Shown: positions 18,226-27,909, counted from the first letter of the stretch. The stretch: 35,829 nt of DNA from an uncultured Pelagibacteraceae bacterium (GCA_902526085.1 CABZJN010000012.1:1-35829); one strand, 5' to 3'. The notes: generated by a model from the letters alone, not told the origin. Made by a program: numbers and translations.

Positions 18226-19127
18226 TGTTTAATATTTTTGGTTTTTATAAATTTAAAAAACTTAATAATTTAAAAAAATTAAAGGATAGTTTAGAGAATA
18301 ATCTTAAAGATTATGAAATTTATGGAACAATAATAATTTCATCAGAGGGTGTTAATGGAACAATTTCAGCTAAAAAAAATAATCTTTTAAAATTTAATAA
18401 ACTTTTAAAAAAGATATTATCTATAAAAAAATTTAATTCAGAAAATAAATCAAATAGTAACTTTAATCCATTTCATAAACCTAAAGTAAAAATTAAAAAA
18501 GAAGTCGTTCCAATGGGTTTTAAAGTCAGAAACTACAACTATCCTAAGAACAACCTTAATCCTAGAGAATGGAATAAAATAATTAAAAAAAAAGATACAG
18601 TTTTGATAGATGCACGTAAATCTTTTGAGTATGATGTGGGAACTTTTAAAAAATCTTTAAATCCAAATATAGAAAACTTTCGTCAATTTCCTAAGTATTT
18701 AAATCAATTTAAAAGTAGTGAAAATATAGCAATGTTTTGCACAGGTGGTATCAGATGTGAAAAAGCAAATATTTATTTGAAAAAAAAAGGATTTAAAAAT
18801 GTTTATGTTTTAAAAGGTGGAATTATTAATTATCTGAACAATATTAATAAAAAAAATAGTCAATGGAGTGGCGAATGTTTTGTTTTTGATAATAGAGTTT
18901 CAATAAAACATGGTTTAAAGCAGGGTAGTTATTCAGTTTGTAGTGGATGCAGAAAACCTCTTTCCGTTAAAGAAAAAAAATCTTCTAAATATTTACAAGG
19001 CATTCATTGTCCAAAATGTCACGATTATTTAACAGATGATCAAAAATCAAGATTTGCAATGAGACAAAAGCAAATAATACTTGCAAAAAAAACTAGCAAG
19101 AGACATATCTTTAAAAAAGAATATTAA
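18225..19127 (+). CDS. trhO: tRNA uridine(34) hydroxylase (rhodanese domain, YceA family)
   Basis: TrhO makes 5-hydroxyuridine at the wobble position of tRNAs, an oxygen-dependent step towards cmo5U/mo5U. The N-terminal ferredoxin-like domain (about residues 1-95, with GTIIISSEGVNGTIS) precedes a rhodanese domain (about 115-215) carrying FCTGGIRCEKA with the active Cys at about 172. The C-terminal part has two CxxC pairs (CSGC and CPKC), a likely zinc site. The 300-residue length is normal. Its start overlaps the stop of the O-methyltransferase gene. Confidence 0.9.
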   Translation: MFNIFGFYKFKKLNNLKKLKDSLENNLKDYEIYGTIIISSEGVNGTISAKKNNLLKFNKLLKKILSIKKFNSENKSNSNFNPFHKPKVKIKKEVVPMGFKVRNYNYPKNNLNPREWNKIIKKKDTVLIDARKSFEYDVGTFKKSLNPNIENFRQFPKYLNQFKSSENIAMFCTGGIRCEKANIYLKKKGFKNVYVLKGGIINYLNNINKKNSQWSGECFVFDNRVSIKHGLKQGSYSVCSGCRKPLSVKEKKSSKYLQGIHCPKCHDYLTDDQKSRFAMRQKQIILAKKTSKRHIFKKEY

Positions 19128-19143
19128 TTTAATTATAATTTTT

Positions 19144-20505
19144 ATGGATTTGCTAAAAGAAAATATACCTTTACTAGTTAGAAAACTTGCAATACCAGCA
19201 AGCGTAGGTACACTTTTTCAAACCTTATACAATATTGTTGATACTTTTTATTCAGGACTAATCTCACCAGAAGCACTTTCTGCACTTAGTAAATCATTTC
19301 CAATATATTTTATTATTGTAGCAACATCAATTGGAGTAACTGTTGCGGGGACTTCCTTAATAGGGAATAGTATTGGAGAAAAAAATGAAAAAAATGTCTC
19401 TAATTATTTTACTCATATTATTATCTATGGACTGATCATATCAGTTTTTATTACATGTATAGGTTTATATTTTGCTGAAAAAGTTTTTAACATAATGGGT
19501 TCAACTGAGGAAATTACAAATTTAGGGCTTCAATATACAAATATTATGTTTTATGGGTCATTTCTTTTTTTCCTTGTTGTATCACTTAACTCTTTATTAC
19601 ATGCAGAAGGAGATACAAAAACATATAGAAATGTTTTGGTTTTAAGTTTTCTACTAAATATAATTTTAAATCCTATCTTAATATTTGGGTTTTTATTTAT
19701 TCCAGCAATGGGAATGATGGGAATAGGCTTATCAACAATTATTGCGCAATTAATCGCATTTCTTATTATTCTTTTTAAAGTTTTACAAAACCCACGAGTT
19801 AAAAAAATTACAATTGAATTTTTTAAAGTAAAATTAATTTTTTTAAAAAACATTTTCTTTCAATCAATGCCAATATCAATTGCAATATGTGGATATGCAG
19901 TTGCTGCTACATTTATATTTACTTATGTTGGTCAGACAAGTGAGCTAGCAGTTGCTGGTTATGGTGCAGCTACGAGAATAGAGCAGGTTGTTTTGCTGCC
20001 AATACTGGGAATAAATACTGCAATAATCTCAATTATAGCTCAAAACTATGGTGCAAATAACTTTGATAGAGTTAAAGAAACTTACTTTGTTTCAATTAAA
20101 TATGGGCTTATCTTGATGGTTTTTTCAGGAATACTGGTTTATTTAACAGCTGATATAGTTCCAAGATTTTTTTCTAGCAACGAAGTGGTATTAGAATATG
20201 GAAGAAGGTATTTAAAAATCGCAGCGTTTATATTACCAGCTTATCCAATTTTCTTTTTATCAAACGGTTTTTTTATGGGATTAAAAAAATCTAATTATGC
20301 AATGATAAATAATATGTTACGAAATGTTCTTGTTCCAATATGTGTTTTTTACTTAGCCAAATATCTATCTGCAGATTTTGATAGTTTCTTTTGGTTGTGG
20401 TTTATTTTTCAATGGACGCTTTCTATACTATTATTTAGTTATGTGAATTATTATATAAAAAAAAAATTAGATAAACCTAGCGCTATCCTTAATCCACAAC
20501 AATAA
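19144..20505 (+). CDS. MATE family efflux transporter
   Basis: This is a multidrug/toxin exporter of the inner membrane, driven by H+ or Na+. It has 453 residues with about 12 hydrophobic segments in two halves. The opening VRKLAIPASVGTLFQTLYNIVDTF and the mid-protein AVAGYGAATRIEQVVLLP with NTAIISIIAQNYGA are typical of the NorM/DinF superfamily. ATG 19144 is chosen because it opens the family N-terminus; an in-frame TTG at 19081 would overlap trhO by 47 bases. The substrate cannot be predicted. The last 39 bases overlap soxG on the opposite strand. Confidence 0.88.
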   Translation: MDLLKENIPLLVRKLAIPASVGTLFQTLYNIVDTFYSGLISPEALSALSKSFPIYFIIVATSIGVTVAGTSLIGNSIGEKNEKNVSNYFTHIIIYGLIISVFITCIGLYFAEKVFNIMGSTEEITNLGLQYTNIMFYGSFLFFLVVSLNSLLHAEGDTKTYRNVLVLSFLLNIILNPILIFGFLFIPAMGMMGIGLSTIIAQLIAFLIILFKVLQNPRVKKITIEFFKVKLIFLKNIFFQSMPISIAICGYAVAATFIFTYVGQTSELAVAGYGAATRIEQVVLLPILGINTAIISIIAQNYGANNFDRVKETYFVSIKYGLILMVFSGILVYLTADIVPRFFSSNEVVLEYGRRYLKIAAFILPAYPIFFLSNGFFMGLKKSNYAMINNMLRNVLVPICVFYLAKYLSADFDSFFWLWFIFQWTLSILLFSYVNYYIKKKLDKPSAILNPQQ

Positions 20506-21012
20506 ATCTTCTGAGAAGGATCTTCTTACAAAAAGATTAATTTCATTAATTTCTTTATGGTGGATAATCACATCTGTATGGTTTAACAGAGTTTGAGTAA
20601 CTGAATTTTTAGTTTTTTTGAAATCGTTAAAATCAAATGGCGATCCAGACGAAAGAAGATCAAAAGTCTTATTTCCTTTAATATTTATACAAATCAATTG
20701 ATTTGAGACATCAACGACTGAACCAAAATTAAGTTTTGAAATTTCATTAAAAAGGTTATTGAATAATTGTCGATCTTCACCGTTAAAATATACTAACCAT
20801 TCGTCTGGACTTAGCCACAGCGTACTGTATTGTTGATTTGATGAACTTGTATTTGGCTCAATAGGTAAAATTATAGATAAGATTTTTCCTATTTTGGTAA
20901 AAAATTCTTTCTTTTTTCCTCTTAAATTTATTTTTACAATTTGTTCAGATAAAGAAATTTCGAGACCTTCAAATGAACCTTTTTCAAATTTAGGATATTC
21001 TTGATTAAGCAT
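20467..21012 (-). CDS. soxG: Sarcosine oxidase gamma subunit
   Basis: SoxG is the smallest folded-domain subunit of heterotetrameric sarcosine oxidase and has a GcvT-like fold related to the C-terminal part of SoxA. It has 181 residues. The LWLSPDEWLVYF segment and the C-terminal RRSFSEDLLLWIKDSA are family features; overall conservation in SoxG is low, and the call relies strongly on position. Its start overlaps the soxA stop by eight bases. The 3' end runs 39 bases into the C-terminus of the convergent MATE gene. Confidence 0.88.
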   Translation of the reverse strand: MLNQEYPKFEKGSFEGLEISLSEQIVKINLRGKKKEFFTKIGKILSIILPIEPNTSSSNQQYSTLWLSPDEWLVYFNGEDRQLFNNLFNEISKLNFGSVVDVSNQLICINIKGNKTFDLLSSGSPFDFNDFKKTKNSVTQTLLNHTDVIIHHKEINEINLFVRRSFSEDLLLWIKDSARFI

Positions 21013-24007
21013 AAATCCTTTTATTTTCTTTATCTAGAAAAACTGAGTCAGACACTGTTACATTTATGTTTTTATTTTCCATTGGCACAATAAGTTTTTG
21101 GCCATTCATTTTTTTTCCACTTTTAACGACAGCAAGTGCGATTGATTTATTTAAATTTGGGCTAAAGTAACTCGATGTTACATGTCCAATCATTTCAATT
21201 GGTTTTTTGTTTATATTAGAAACAATCTGGGCTCCTTCTTCTAAAACTTCATTTGGATCATCTGTGAGTAATCCTACAAGTTGTTTTCTATCTTCTCTTA
21301 TAGTATCACTTCTATAAAGAGATCTTTTTCCAATAAAATCATATTTTTTTTTGCTAACGATCCAGTCCATTTGAAGGTCAATTGGCGTCATAGTACCATC
21401 TGTATCTTGACCAACAATAATAAAACCCTTTTCAGCTCTTAATAAATGCATTGTTTCTGTCCCGTAAGGGGTAATTTTAAATTCTTTTCCTACTTCAATG
21501 CATTTCTCCCATAACGATTTTCCGTATTTTGACTCTATATTAATCTCATAACTAAGTTCACCAGTAAAACTTATTCTCATTATTCTACAATTAATCTCAT
21601 CAATTTTGGCATTTTGGTAAGACATATGTGGAAAAGCCTCATCACTAAAATCTTTATCAGGAAATATTTTGGTTAATATTTTTTTAGAGTTTGGACCACA
21701 TATACTTGCTGTCGAGTAGTGGTCAGTGACTGAAGTTAAATAAACATCTAATTCAGGCCACTCTGTTTGTAAATAATCTTCAAGTTTTGAAAGAACATTC
21801 GCCGCTCCTCCTGTTGTTGTAGTCATTAAGTAATGATTTTCACCTAATCTTGTCGTAACACCATCATCATATACCATGCCATCTTCATTTAACATCAATC
21901 CATATCTGCATTTTCCAATTCCTAATTTTGACCATGCATTTGTGTAAACTCTATTTAAAAATTCAGATGCGTCAGTTCCTTGAATATCTATTTTTCCAAG
22001 TGTAGAAGCATCTAAAATTCCTGCACTATCTCTAGCTGCCTTACTTTCTCTTTGAACAGCATCATGCAGACCTTCGTCATTAATAGGGTAGTACCAAGGT
22101 CTTTTCCATTGTCCAACATTTTCAAATTTAGCATTATTTTGAATATGCCATTCATGAATTGATGTTTTTCTTATAATATCAAAAAAATTACCTACGCTTC
22201 TTCCAACTATTGACCCAAAAGTTAATGGTGTGAACGGTGGTCTAAATGTCGTTGTTCCTAATGTACCCATTTTAACACCAGCAGTATCTGCAATAATCCC
22301 CAATGCATGCATGTTGGATAGTTTGCCCTGGTCAGTTGCCATACCAGTTGTCGTGTAACGTTTTACATGTTCAATAGATTTAAAACCCTCTCTAAGCGCA
22401 AGTTTTATATCTTTTGCAGTAGAGTCATTTTGAAAATCAATAAAAGATTTACATTTACCCTCTGATATATAATTTGGTAATAGCCATATATTTCTTTTAT
22501 CTAATTCTCTTGAGTTTAGTACAGAAGTGTTGTCAAATTCAGTTTCTCTCACCTTCAAAAAATTCTTTACCTTTTTATTTGTATTATTAATTATTTCTTC
22601 AAGCTCAAAGTCACCATTACATGAACCAACATTAATATGACTTTCGTCGATTTCAGTTGGTATAAAAGTTTGATCATTTTCTCTAAAATCTAATTTTCCA
22701 CCAGATTGTGTATGCATGTGAACCATTGGCGTCCAACCACCACTTACTGCTAAGCAATCACAGTTAATTCTATTTTTATCTCCAACAACATTTGATCCAT
22801 CTTCTGATAAATTCATTATCTCAATAGAATTTATTTTTCTATGACCAAAAGTGTTAACTATTGTTGAGTTCCAATAGATTTTAACTCCAAGTTTTTCAGC
22901 ATTTTTAACAATTTTTGAATTAGATTTTTTTCTTATATCTATTATTTCGACAGATATTCCTTTTTCTTTAAACGAAACAGCTGTTTCGTAAGCACTATCA
23001 TTATTAGTAAATATCACATTATTAAATCCACAAGATACTCCATAATAATCTAAATATTTTTTTACAGAGTTAGCAAGCATTATTCCTGGTCTATCGTTAT
23101 TATTAAATACAAGCGGTCTCTCAATAGCACCTGTTGCTACTAATACTTTATCAGCTCTAATTTTCCATAATCTCTGTCTGATGCCACCATTTTTTTTATC
23201 CAATGGTAGGTGGTCTGAAATATTTTCTTTTGCTAATAGGTAATTATAACTATGATAAGCTGCTAAACTTGTTCTAGTTTTGATTGTTAAATTATCTAAT
23301 TTTTGAAGTTCAGCAATCTCTTCATCTAACCATTCACTAGAATATTTATTATTAATTTTATAATTTTCATTCTTTTGAAATATTGTTGATCCACCAAGAA
23401 TATTTTTATCTTCAATCAATATTGTTCTTAAATTGTTTTTTGCAGCAATTTTTGATGCAATAATTCCAGAAATACCACCACCTATTATTAATACATCACA
23501 ATGAACATGTTTATGGTCATACATTTCAGGATCGGGTTTTGTTGGTGATTTTCCTAGTCCCGCTGACCATCTTATCAGCGGTTCATAAATTTTTTTCCAG
23601 AAACTTTTAGGCCACATAAAAGTCTTATAATAAAAACCTGCAGGTATAAATGGAGATATAAAATTGTTAATTCCCCCTAGATCAAAATTAACACTGGGCC
23701 AACAATTTTGACTTGAGGCTTTTAAACCTTCATACAATTCAATCTCTGTAGCTCGAACATTAGGTTCAGTTAAATCTGTATCTTCGTTTATTTGGCATAT
23801 CGCATTGGGTTCTTCCGATCCACAAGACATTATCCCTCTTGGTCGATGATATTTAAAGCTTCTACCAACTAAATGAACTCCATTTGAAAGTAGGGCAGAT
23901 GCCAAAGTATCACCGTCAAAACCGTGATAAGATTTTCCATCGAAATTGAATGAAACTGTTTTAGTTTGATCTACATGTTTTGTCTTATTAACTCTAAATT
24001 TTGTCAT
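21005..24007 (-). CDS. soxA: Sarcosine oxidase alpha subunit
   Basis: SoxA holds NAD+ and the folate-binding domain of heterotetrameric sarcosine oxidase; formaldehyde from sarcosine is trapped as 5,10-methylene-tetrahydrofolate. About residues 20-100 form a ferredoxin-like domain without the cluster cysteines (FDGDTLASALLSNGVHLVGRSFKYHRPRG, abbreviated here to its ends: FDGDTLASALL and FKYHRPRG). The dinucleotide fold is at about 171-185 (DVLIIGGGISGIIA). The C-terminal 400 residues are GcvT/aminomethyltransferase-like (ESKAARDSAGILDAS onwards, and GTETMHLLRAEKGF). The 1000-residue length is full size. It abuts soxD and overlaps soxG. It would supply glycine and one-carbon units from methylated glycine compounds. 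Confidence 0.97.
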   Translation of the reverse strand: MTKFRVNKTKHVDQTKTVSFNFDGKSYHGFDGDTLASALLSNGVHLVGRSFKYHRPRGIMSCGSEEPNAICQINEDTDLTEPNVRATEIELYEGLKASSQNCWPSVNFDLGGINNFISPFIPAGFYYKTFMWPKSFWKKIYEPLIRWSAGLGKSPTKPDPEMYDHKHVHCDVLIIGGGISGIIASKIAAKNNLRTILIEDKNILGGSTIFQKNENYKINNKYSSEWLDEEIAELQKLDNLTIKTRTSLAAYHSYNYLLAKENISDHLPLDKKNGGIRQRLWKIRADKVLVATGAIERPLVFNNNDRPGIMLANSVKKYLDYYGVSCGFNNVIFTNNDSAYETAVSFKEKGISVEIIDIRKKSNSKIVKNAEKLGVKIYWNSTIVNTFGHRKINSIEIMNLSEDGSNVVGDKNRINCDCLAVSGGWTPMVHMHTQSGGKLDFRENDQTFIPTEIDESHINVGSCNGDFELEEIINNTNKKVKNFLKVRETEFDNTSVLNSRELDKRNIWLLPNYISEGKCKSFIDFQNDSTAKDIKLALREGFKSIEHVKRYTTTGMATDQGKLSNMHALGIIADTAGVKMGTLGTTTFRPPFTPLTFGSIVGRSVGNFFDIIRKTSIHEWHIQNNAKFENVGQWKRPWYYPINDEGLHDAVQRESKAARDSAGILDASTLGKIDIQGTDASEFLNRVYTNAWSKLGIGKCRYGLMLNEDGMVYDDGVTTRLGENHYLMTTTTGGAANVLSKLEDYLQTEWPELDVYLTSVTDHYSTASICGPNSKKILTKIFPDKDFSDEAFPHMSYQNAKIDEINCRIMRISFTGELSYEINIESKYGKSLWEKCIEVGKEFKITPYGTETMHLLRAEKGFIIVGQDTDGTMTPIDLQMDWIVSKKKYDFIGKRSLYRSDTIREDRKQLVGLLTDDPNEVLEEGAQIVSNINKKPIEMIGHVTSSYFSPNLNKSIALAVVKSGKKMNGQKLIVPMENKNINVTVSDSVFLDKENKRIYA

Positions 24008-24283
24008 TTATTTTACCGGTGGTTTTTCGCCCATTTTATAAACCGCATGTATCTTGTCATTTGACGTGTCTCTAACCATATTAAACCATTTCCTGCATCC
24101 ATGAGCATGGTTCCATCTTTCGAACTGAACTCCTTTAATATTCTTTCTCATAAATAGATATTCTGCCCATTGATCGTCACTTAGCTCAGTTGGTTGTTTG
24201 GGTCTAATTATGTGAGCTTCACCTCCACAAGAAAATTCACTTTGGTCTCTTTCACCACAATATGGACAATTTATTAAAAACAT
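24008..24283 (-). CDS. soxD: Sarcosine oxidase delta subunit
   Basis: SoxD is the small zinc-binding subunit of heterotetrameric sarcosine oxidase. The 91 residues contain a CPYC pair (Cys6, Cys9) and HAHGC with His59 and Cys63, matching the three-Cys/one-His zinc site of characterised enzymes. The conserved SCGGEAHI, DQWAEYLFMRKN and HGCRKWF segments are all present. It lies between soxB and soxA: its ATG overlaps the soxB stop by one base, and its stop directly abuts the soxA start. Confidence 0.96.
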   Translation of the reverse strand: MFLINCPYCGERDQSEFSCGGEAHIIRPKQPTELSDDQWAEYLFMRKNIKGVQFERWNHAHGCRKWFNMVRDTSNDKIHAVYKMGEKPPVK

Positions 24284-25536
24284 TAGTGTGCTACAGCGGC
24301 TGCACCATGTTCGTCAACTAGATCTCCACTCACAAATCGATTAAGATTAAATGCAGCATTTAATTTATGTGGTTCATCATTAGCAATAGTGTGTGCAAAT
24401 AAATCACCAGATCCAGGTGTTGCTTTAAAACCTCCAGTGCCCCAACCACAGTTAAAATAGAGTCCTTTTATATTTGTTTTACTAATTATTGGACTTGCAT
24501 CAGGACATATATCAACAATTCCACCCCATTGTCTCAACATTTTCATTCGGCTAAAAATAGGGTACAGCTCCAATATTGCTTTTAATGTTCCTTCAACAAC
24601 ATCGTGACTACCTCTTTGAGTATAAGAAACATAAGCGTCAGTACCAGCTCCAATTACTAGTTCACCTTTGTCAGACTGACTAACATATGCATGTACAGCA
24701 TTGGACATTACTACAGTGTCAATTATTGGTTTGACTGGTTCTGAAACTAATGCCTGTAAAGGTTTGCTTTCCAGCGGTAATTTTAATCCTGCCATGTTGG
24801 CAATTACACTTGAGTGTCCTGCTGCAACAACACCAATTTTTTTTGTTGTAATAAATCCTTTTGATGTTTCAACACCTTCAACTTGATCTCCATTTCTTTT
24901 TATACCTTTAACTTCACAATTTTGTATTATATCAACTCCCATTTCATCTGCACCTCTTGCATAACCCCATGCAACAGCATCATGTCTAGCAGTTCCTGCT
25001 CTTCTTTGTAATGTTCCACCTAGAACAGGGTATCTTATATCTGGAGAAGTATTTATTATTGGACAAAATTCTTTTACTTGATTTGTATTTAACCACACTG
25101 CATCAATGCCATTAAGTCTGTTTGCGTGAGTTCTTCTTTTTAAATCCCTTACATCTTGAAGGTTATGGGCTAAATTCATAACTCCTCTTTGACTGAACAT
25201 TATATTGTAGTTTAATTCTTGAGATAAATTTTCCCAAATCTTTAATGCATGGTCGTATAATCCAGCACTTGCATCCCACAAATAATTTGATCTTATAATT
25301 GTAGTATTTCTTCCTGTATTTCCTCCACCAATCCAGCCTTTTTCTAAAACAGCAATATTTCTCATGTTATGCTTTTTAGCTAGGTAATAAGCTGTTGCTA
25401 GACCATGGCCACCACCACCAATTATAATAGCTTCATATTCTCTTTTTGGCTCAGGATCTCCCCAAGCTTGCTTCCAGTTTTCATGCTGCGAAAAAGCATT
25501 TTTAATTAGGGAGAATATCGAATATTTGTTTTTCAT
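24283..25536 (-). CDS. soxB: Sarcosine oxidase beta subunit
   Basis: SoxB oxidises sarcosine to glycine using FAD, with electrons passed to a covalently bound FMN and then to O2. The FAD-binding Rossmann motif is [20 protein letters not shown] (about residues 36-55), followed by [15 protein letters not shown]. The covalent FMN His of this enzyme class corresponds to His185 in [11 protein letters not shown]. The C-terminal [17 protein letters not shown] and [14 protein letters not shown] are conserved. The 417-residue length is normal. It is the first gene of soxBDAG and diverges from tRNA-Ser across 64 bases. Confidence 0.97.
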   Translation of the reverse strand: MKNKYSIFSLIKNAFSQHENWKQAWGDPEPKREYEAIIIGGGGHGLATAYYLAKKHNMRNIAVLEKGWIGGGNTGRNTTIIRSNYLWDASAGLYDHALKIWENLSQELNYNIMFSQRGVMNLAHNLQDVRDLKRRTHANRLNGIDAVWLNTNQVKEFCPIINTSPDIRYPVLGGTLQRRAGTARHDAVAWGYARGADEMGVDIIQNCEVKGIKRNGDQVEGVETSKGFITTKKIGVVAAGHSSVIANMAGLKLPLESKPLQALVSEPVKPIIDTVVMSNAVHAYVSQSDKGELVIGAGTDAYVSYTQRGSHDVVEGTLKAILELYPIFSRMKMLRQWGGIVDICPDASPIISKTNIKGLYFNCGWGTGGFKATPGSGDLFAHTIANDEPHKLNAAFNLNRFVSGDLVDEHGAAAVAH

Positions 25537-25561
25537 AATTGCCAGAAATTACTTGATTAAT

Positions 25562-25575
25562 ATTGAATATTCAAT
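25562..25575. repeat. 14-base perfect palindrome between soxB and tRNA-Ser
   Basis: ATTGAATATTCAAT reads the same on both strands and sits in the middle of the 64-base divergent gap, 26 bases from either gene. It overlaps a weak candidate promoter for the tRNA (TTGAAT 25563-25568, 17-base spacer, TACACA 25586-25591, ending 9 bases before the tRNA). A symmetrical operator for the sox operon is possible. A chance origin in AT-rich DNA is also possible. Confidence 0.4.
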
Positions 25576-25600
25576 GATTTCAAGTTACACATCTACGTAC

Positions 25601-25695
25601 GGAAGGATGGGTGAGCTGGTTGAAACCAGCGGTTTGCTAAACCGCCGTACGCTTGAAAAGGTGTACCGAGGGTTCGAATCCCTCTCCTTCCGCCA
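25601..25695 (+). tRNA. tRNA-Ser (anticodon GCU)
   Basis: This is a complete class II tRNA reading AGC/AGU serine codons. The acceptor stem GGAAGGA (25601-25607) pairs with TCCTTCC (25685-25691). The anticodon stem GCGGT/ACCGC encloses the loop TTGCTAA with GCT at 25636-25638. A long variable arm (25646-25667) has a GTAC/GTAC stem, as expected for serine. The T arm is GAGGG-TTCGAAT-CCCTC, followed by discriminator G and an encoded CCA (25693-25695). The last base directly abuts the stop codon of the convergent transglycosylase gene. Confidence 0.97.
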
Positions 25696-27882
25696 TTAAT
25701 ATAGTGGCTTATTTTTAAAAAAATCGCTGATATAAATTGGTTTTTGAGACAAAATGTACCTATAAACATTATAATTTTCTAAAACTCTTTGAACGTAATT
25801 TCTGGTTTCTTTAAATTTTATTAGCTCAACCCAATCCACATAATCTATTTGTTTTTTTTGGGGATCCTTGTTTAATTTCTTCCAGTACTTAACTCTTTTA
25901 GGTCCTGCATTATAAGCAGCTGTAGCAAAAGGGTAGGAGCCTTTATAATTACTAATCAATCCAGCTATATAATGAGATCCTAAATTTATATTATATTCAG
26001 GGTCGGTTGTTAATTTTGATTTAGAGTAACCAAGTTTAGCTTGCTTTGAAACTGTTTTAGCTGTGTATGGCATAAGCTGCATTAATCCTTGAGCACCAAC
26101 TCTGCTTCTAGCCGAAGTATCAAATTCACTTTCCTGTCTTATAATAGATAATATTAAAGCTGGATCAGGAATTTTCCTGCCTCCAACAAATTTTGGGACA
26201 CTCATGATTGGGTAATTAAATTGGTTGTGAAATCTTTTTTGATATGATGCTATTTTAGAAACTTGTATTGCAAAATCAAATCGTGAAATATCGGACGCCA
26301 GTTTCGCAGCTAAAACCTCGCTTCCCTTTTCTATATTATCATTAGCTAAATGTCTTAATATATGTTTGGTGTATTTATCTTTATTTAAATAATCAAGTAG
26401 ATCCACAATTGCGACAAGTTTTTTTAAATAAAATTCTTGCTCATATTTATCATCAACAAACATTAATTTATTTAGTTCAAATTTTTCTTGCGGTTTAACT
26501 TTCATATGCGAAAGTTGACCATAATAAGTTGTTAAATAATTTGATCCTTCAAAATACCATTTGTTAGAATTTTCTTTATCACCAATTTTTTCATAAGTTC
26601 TTCCTAACCAGTAAGCACCTCTTGAAAGACTTATTGGATAGCTAACACTGTAATAAAAATTTTTAAAATGGTTTTCAGCTAATTCAGATTTTTTTAAAAA
26701 ACTTAATGCTATCCAGCCGCTCATCCATTCGGCCTCAGCATATTCAGGGCCCTCTGACATAGCATGTTTTGAAACTACTTTATAAGCAGCATTATATTTT
26801 TTTTTATATAATAAAGATCTTCCAATTATTGATCTTTCTTTCCACCATTTATCAGGTCTAACTAAATATTTCTTTGTATTTTGAATATCATTTAATATTT
26901 CTAATGAACTATCTACACGACCTTTTTTCCGTCTCCATTTTAATCTGTCATATTTTAGGCCAGGATCATTTTTTAATTTTTGTGGTACTTTCTTTATTGC
27001 CTCATCAACACCATAGCCTCTACTTATTAATATTTGTCTAGCTGTATAAAGTAGTTGATAATCCTTTGGTAAATATCTAATAATTCTTTTAAGGTCCCAG
27101 TGTTTACCTTCCCACGCATAATAATCTGCTCGTTTAATATAATCTGAAGTATCTAAAATATTTTTGAATTTTTTTCTAAAATATTTTAGACTATTTGTAT
27201 TTAAGTCAGCATTAATAAAACCTTCTTTGACTAGTTTAATACCTTCACCCGATCTACCGATTTTTATTAAACTTTCACCTAACATCATTTTTCCATATCC
27301 ACTTAATGGCTCGTTACTTTCAAACCAATTAATGATTTCTATAGAAGAATGGTTTTGTAAATTTATTTTGTGTTCTGCAAGATATTTAATTCTATCAAAT
27401 CTTGGATAATCCTTAACTCTTTCGATAAACCTTTTATATTCAGAAAAAGTTACTTTATTTCCTGAGGTAAGTAGATGTCTCCATTCAATGAAATCATATA
27501 TTGATTGAGCTCTAGCCTTTTTTGCTGTAATTTTTGCATCCTTCCAATTAGATTTTTCCATAAATTTAATTGCTTGTTTTGCATATTCAAAATCTCTCTC
27601 ACTATAGTATTTTGTTTTTTTTGTAGTTCTTAATATCTGTTTTTTAACAACAAGTGGTTTTTTTGGAGGTAATAAAATTCCAAATATCTCTTTAGGTAAA
27701 TCTTTATCATCCTTTAAACTTTGTTTTTCATCAAATGTTCCAGGTTTCAGCGGAGGTACCACTATCTTATTTTTAAATGTAGGTTTTTTCTTAGGTATTA
27801 TTATTTCATTTGAATATGATGATTGAAAAAAGTTAAAAAAAAATATAGTTGTTAGTAGTAATATAGATTTTCTAAAAATCAT
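25696..27882 (-). CDS. slt: Soluble lytic murein transglycosylase (Slt70-like)
   Basis: This periplasmic enzyme cleaves peptidoglycan glycan strands with formation of 1,6-anhydro-muramyl ends. An N-terminal signal peptide is visible (MIFRKSILLLTTIFFFNFF then SSYS, cleavage near residue 24). A long alpha-helical region (about 85-560, superhelical repeats with SLL/TPR-like character) follows, then the C-terminal SLT domain: ILSIIRQESEFDTSARS with the catalytic Glu at about 585, GAQGLMQLMPYTA, and AAYNAGP. The length of 728 residues fits. It diverges from dapA with 27 bases between starts, a gene pairing also seen in other alphaproteobacteria. Confidence 0.93.
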   Translation of the reverse strand: MIFRKSILLLTTIFFFNFFQSSYSNEIIIPKKKPTFKNKIVVPPLKPGTFDEKQSLKDDKDLPKEIFGILLPPKKPLVVKKQILRTTKKTKYYSERDFEYAKQAIKFMEKSNWKDAKITAKKARAQSIYDFIEWRHLLTSGNKVTFSEYKRFIERVKDYPRFDRIKYLAEHKINLQNHSSIEIINWFESNEPLSGYGKMMLGESLIKIGRSGEGIKLVKEGFINADLNTNSLKYFRKKFKNILDTSDYIKRADYYAWEGKHWDLKRIIRYLPKDYQLLYTARQILISRGYGVDEAIKKVPQKLKNDPGLKYDRLKWRRKKGRVDSSLEILNDIQNTKKYLVRPDKWWKERSIIGRSLLYKKKYNAAYKVVSKHAMSEGPEYAEAEWMSGWIALSFLKKSELAENHFKNFYYSVSYPISLSRGAYWLGRTYEKIGDKENSNKWYFEGSNYLTTYYGQLSHMKVKPQEKFELNKLMFVDDKYEQEFYLKKLVAIVDLLDYLNKDKYTKHILRHLANDNIEKGSEVLAAKLASDISRFDFAIQVSKIASYQKRFHNQFNYPIMSVPKFVGGRKIPDPALILSIIRQESEFDTSARSRVGAQGLMQLMPYTAKTVSKQAKLGYSKSKLTTDPEYNINLGSHYIAGLISNYKGSYPFATAAYNAGPKRVKYWKKLNKDPQKKQIDYVDWVELIKFKETRNYVQRVLENYNVYRYILSQKPIYISDFFKNKPLY

Positions 27883-27909
27883 TTTTAATAACTTATGATA
27901 TAAATATTT

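Noticed and set aside
19081..19143. TTG start of the MATE gene inside trhO
   Set aside because: The extra 21 residues are charged and precede the normal MATE N-terminus at ATG 19144.
25601..25695. tRNA-Ser as an integration (attachment) site for a mobile element
   Set aside because: Both neighbours are core genes, no integrase or repeat of the tRNA 3' end was seen nearby, and the flanks are fully packed.
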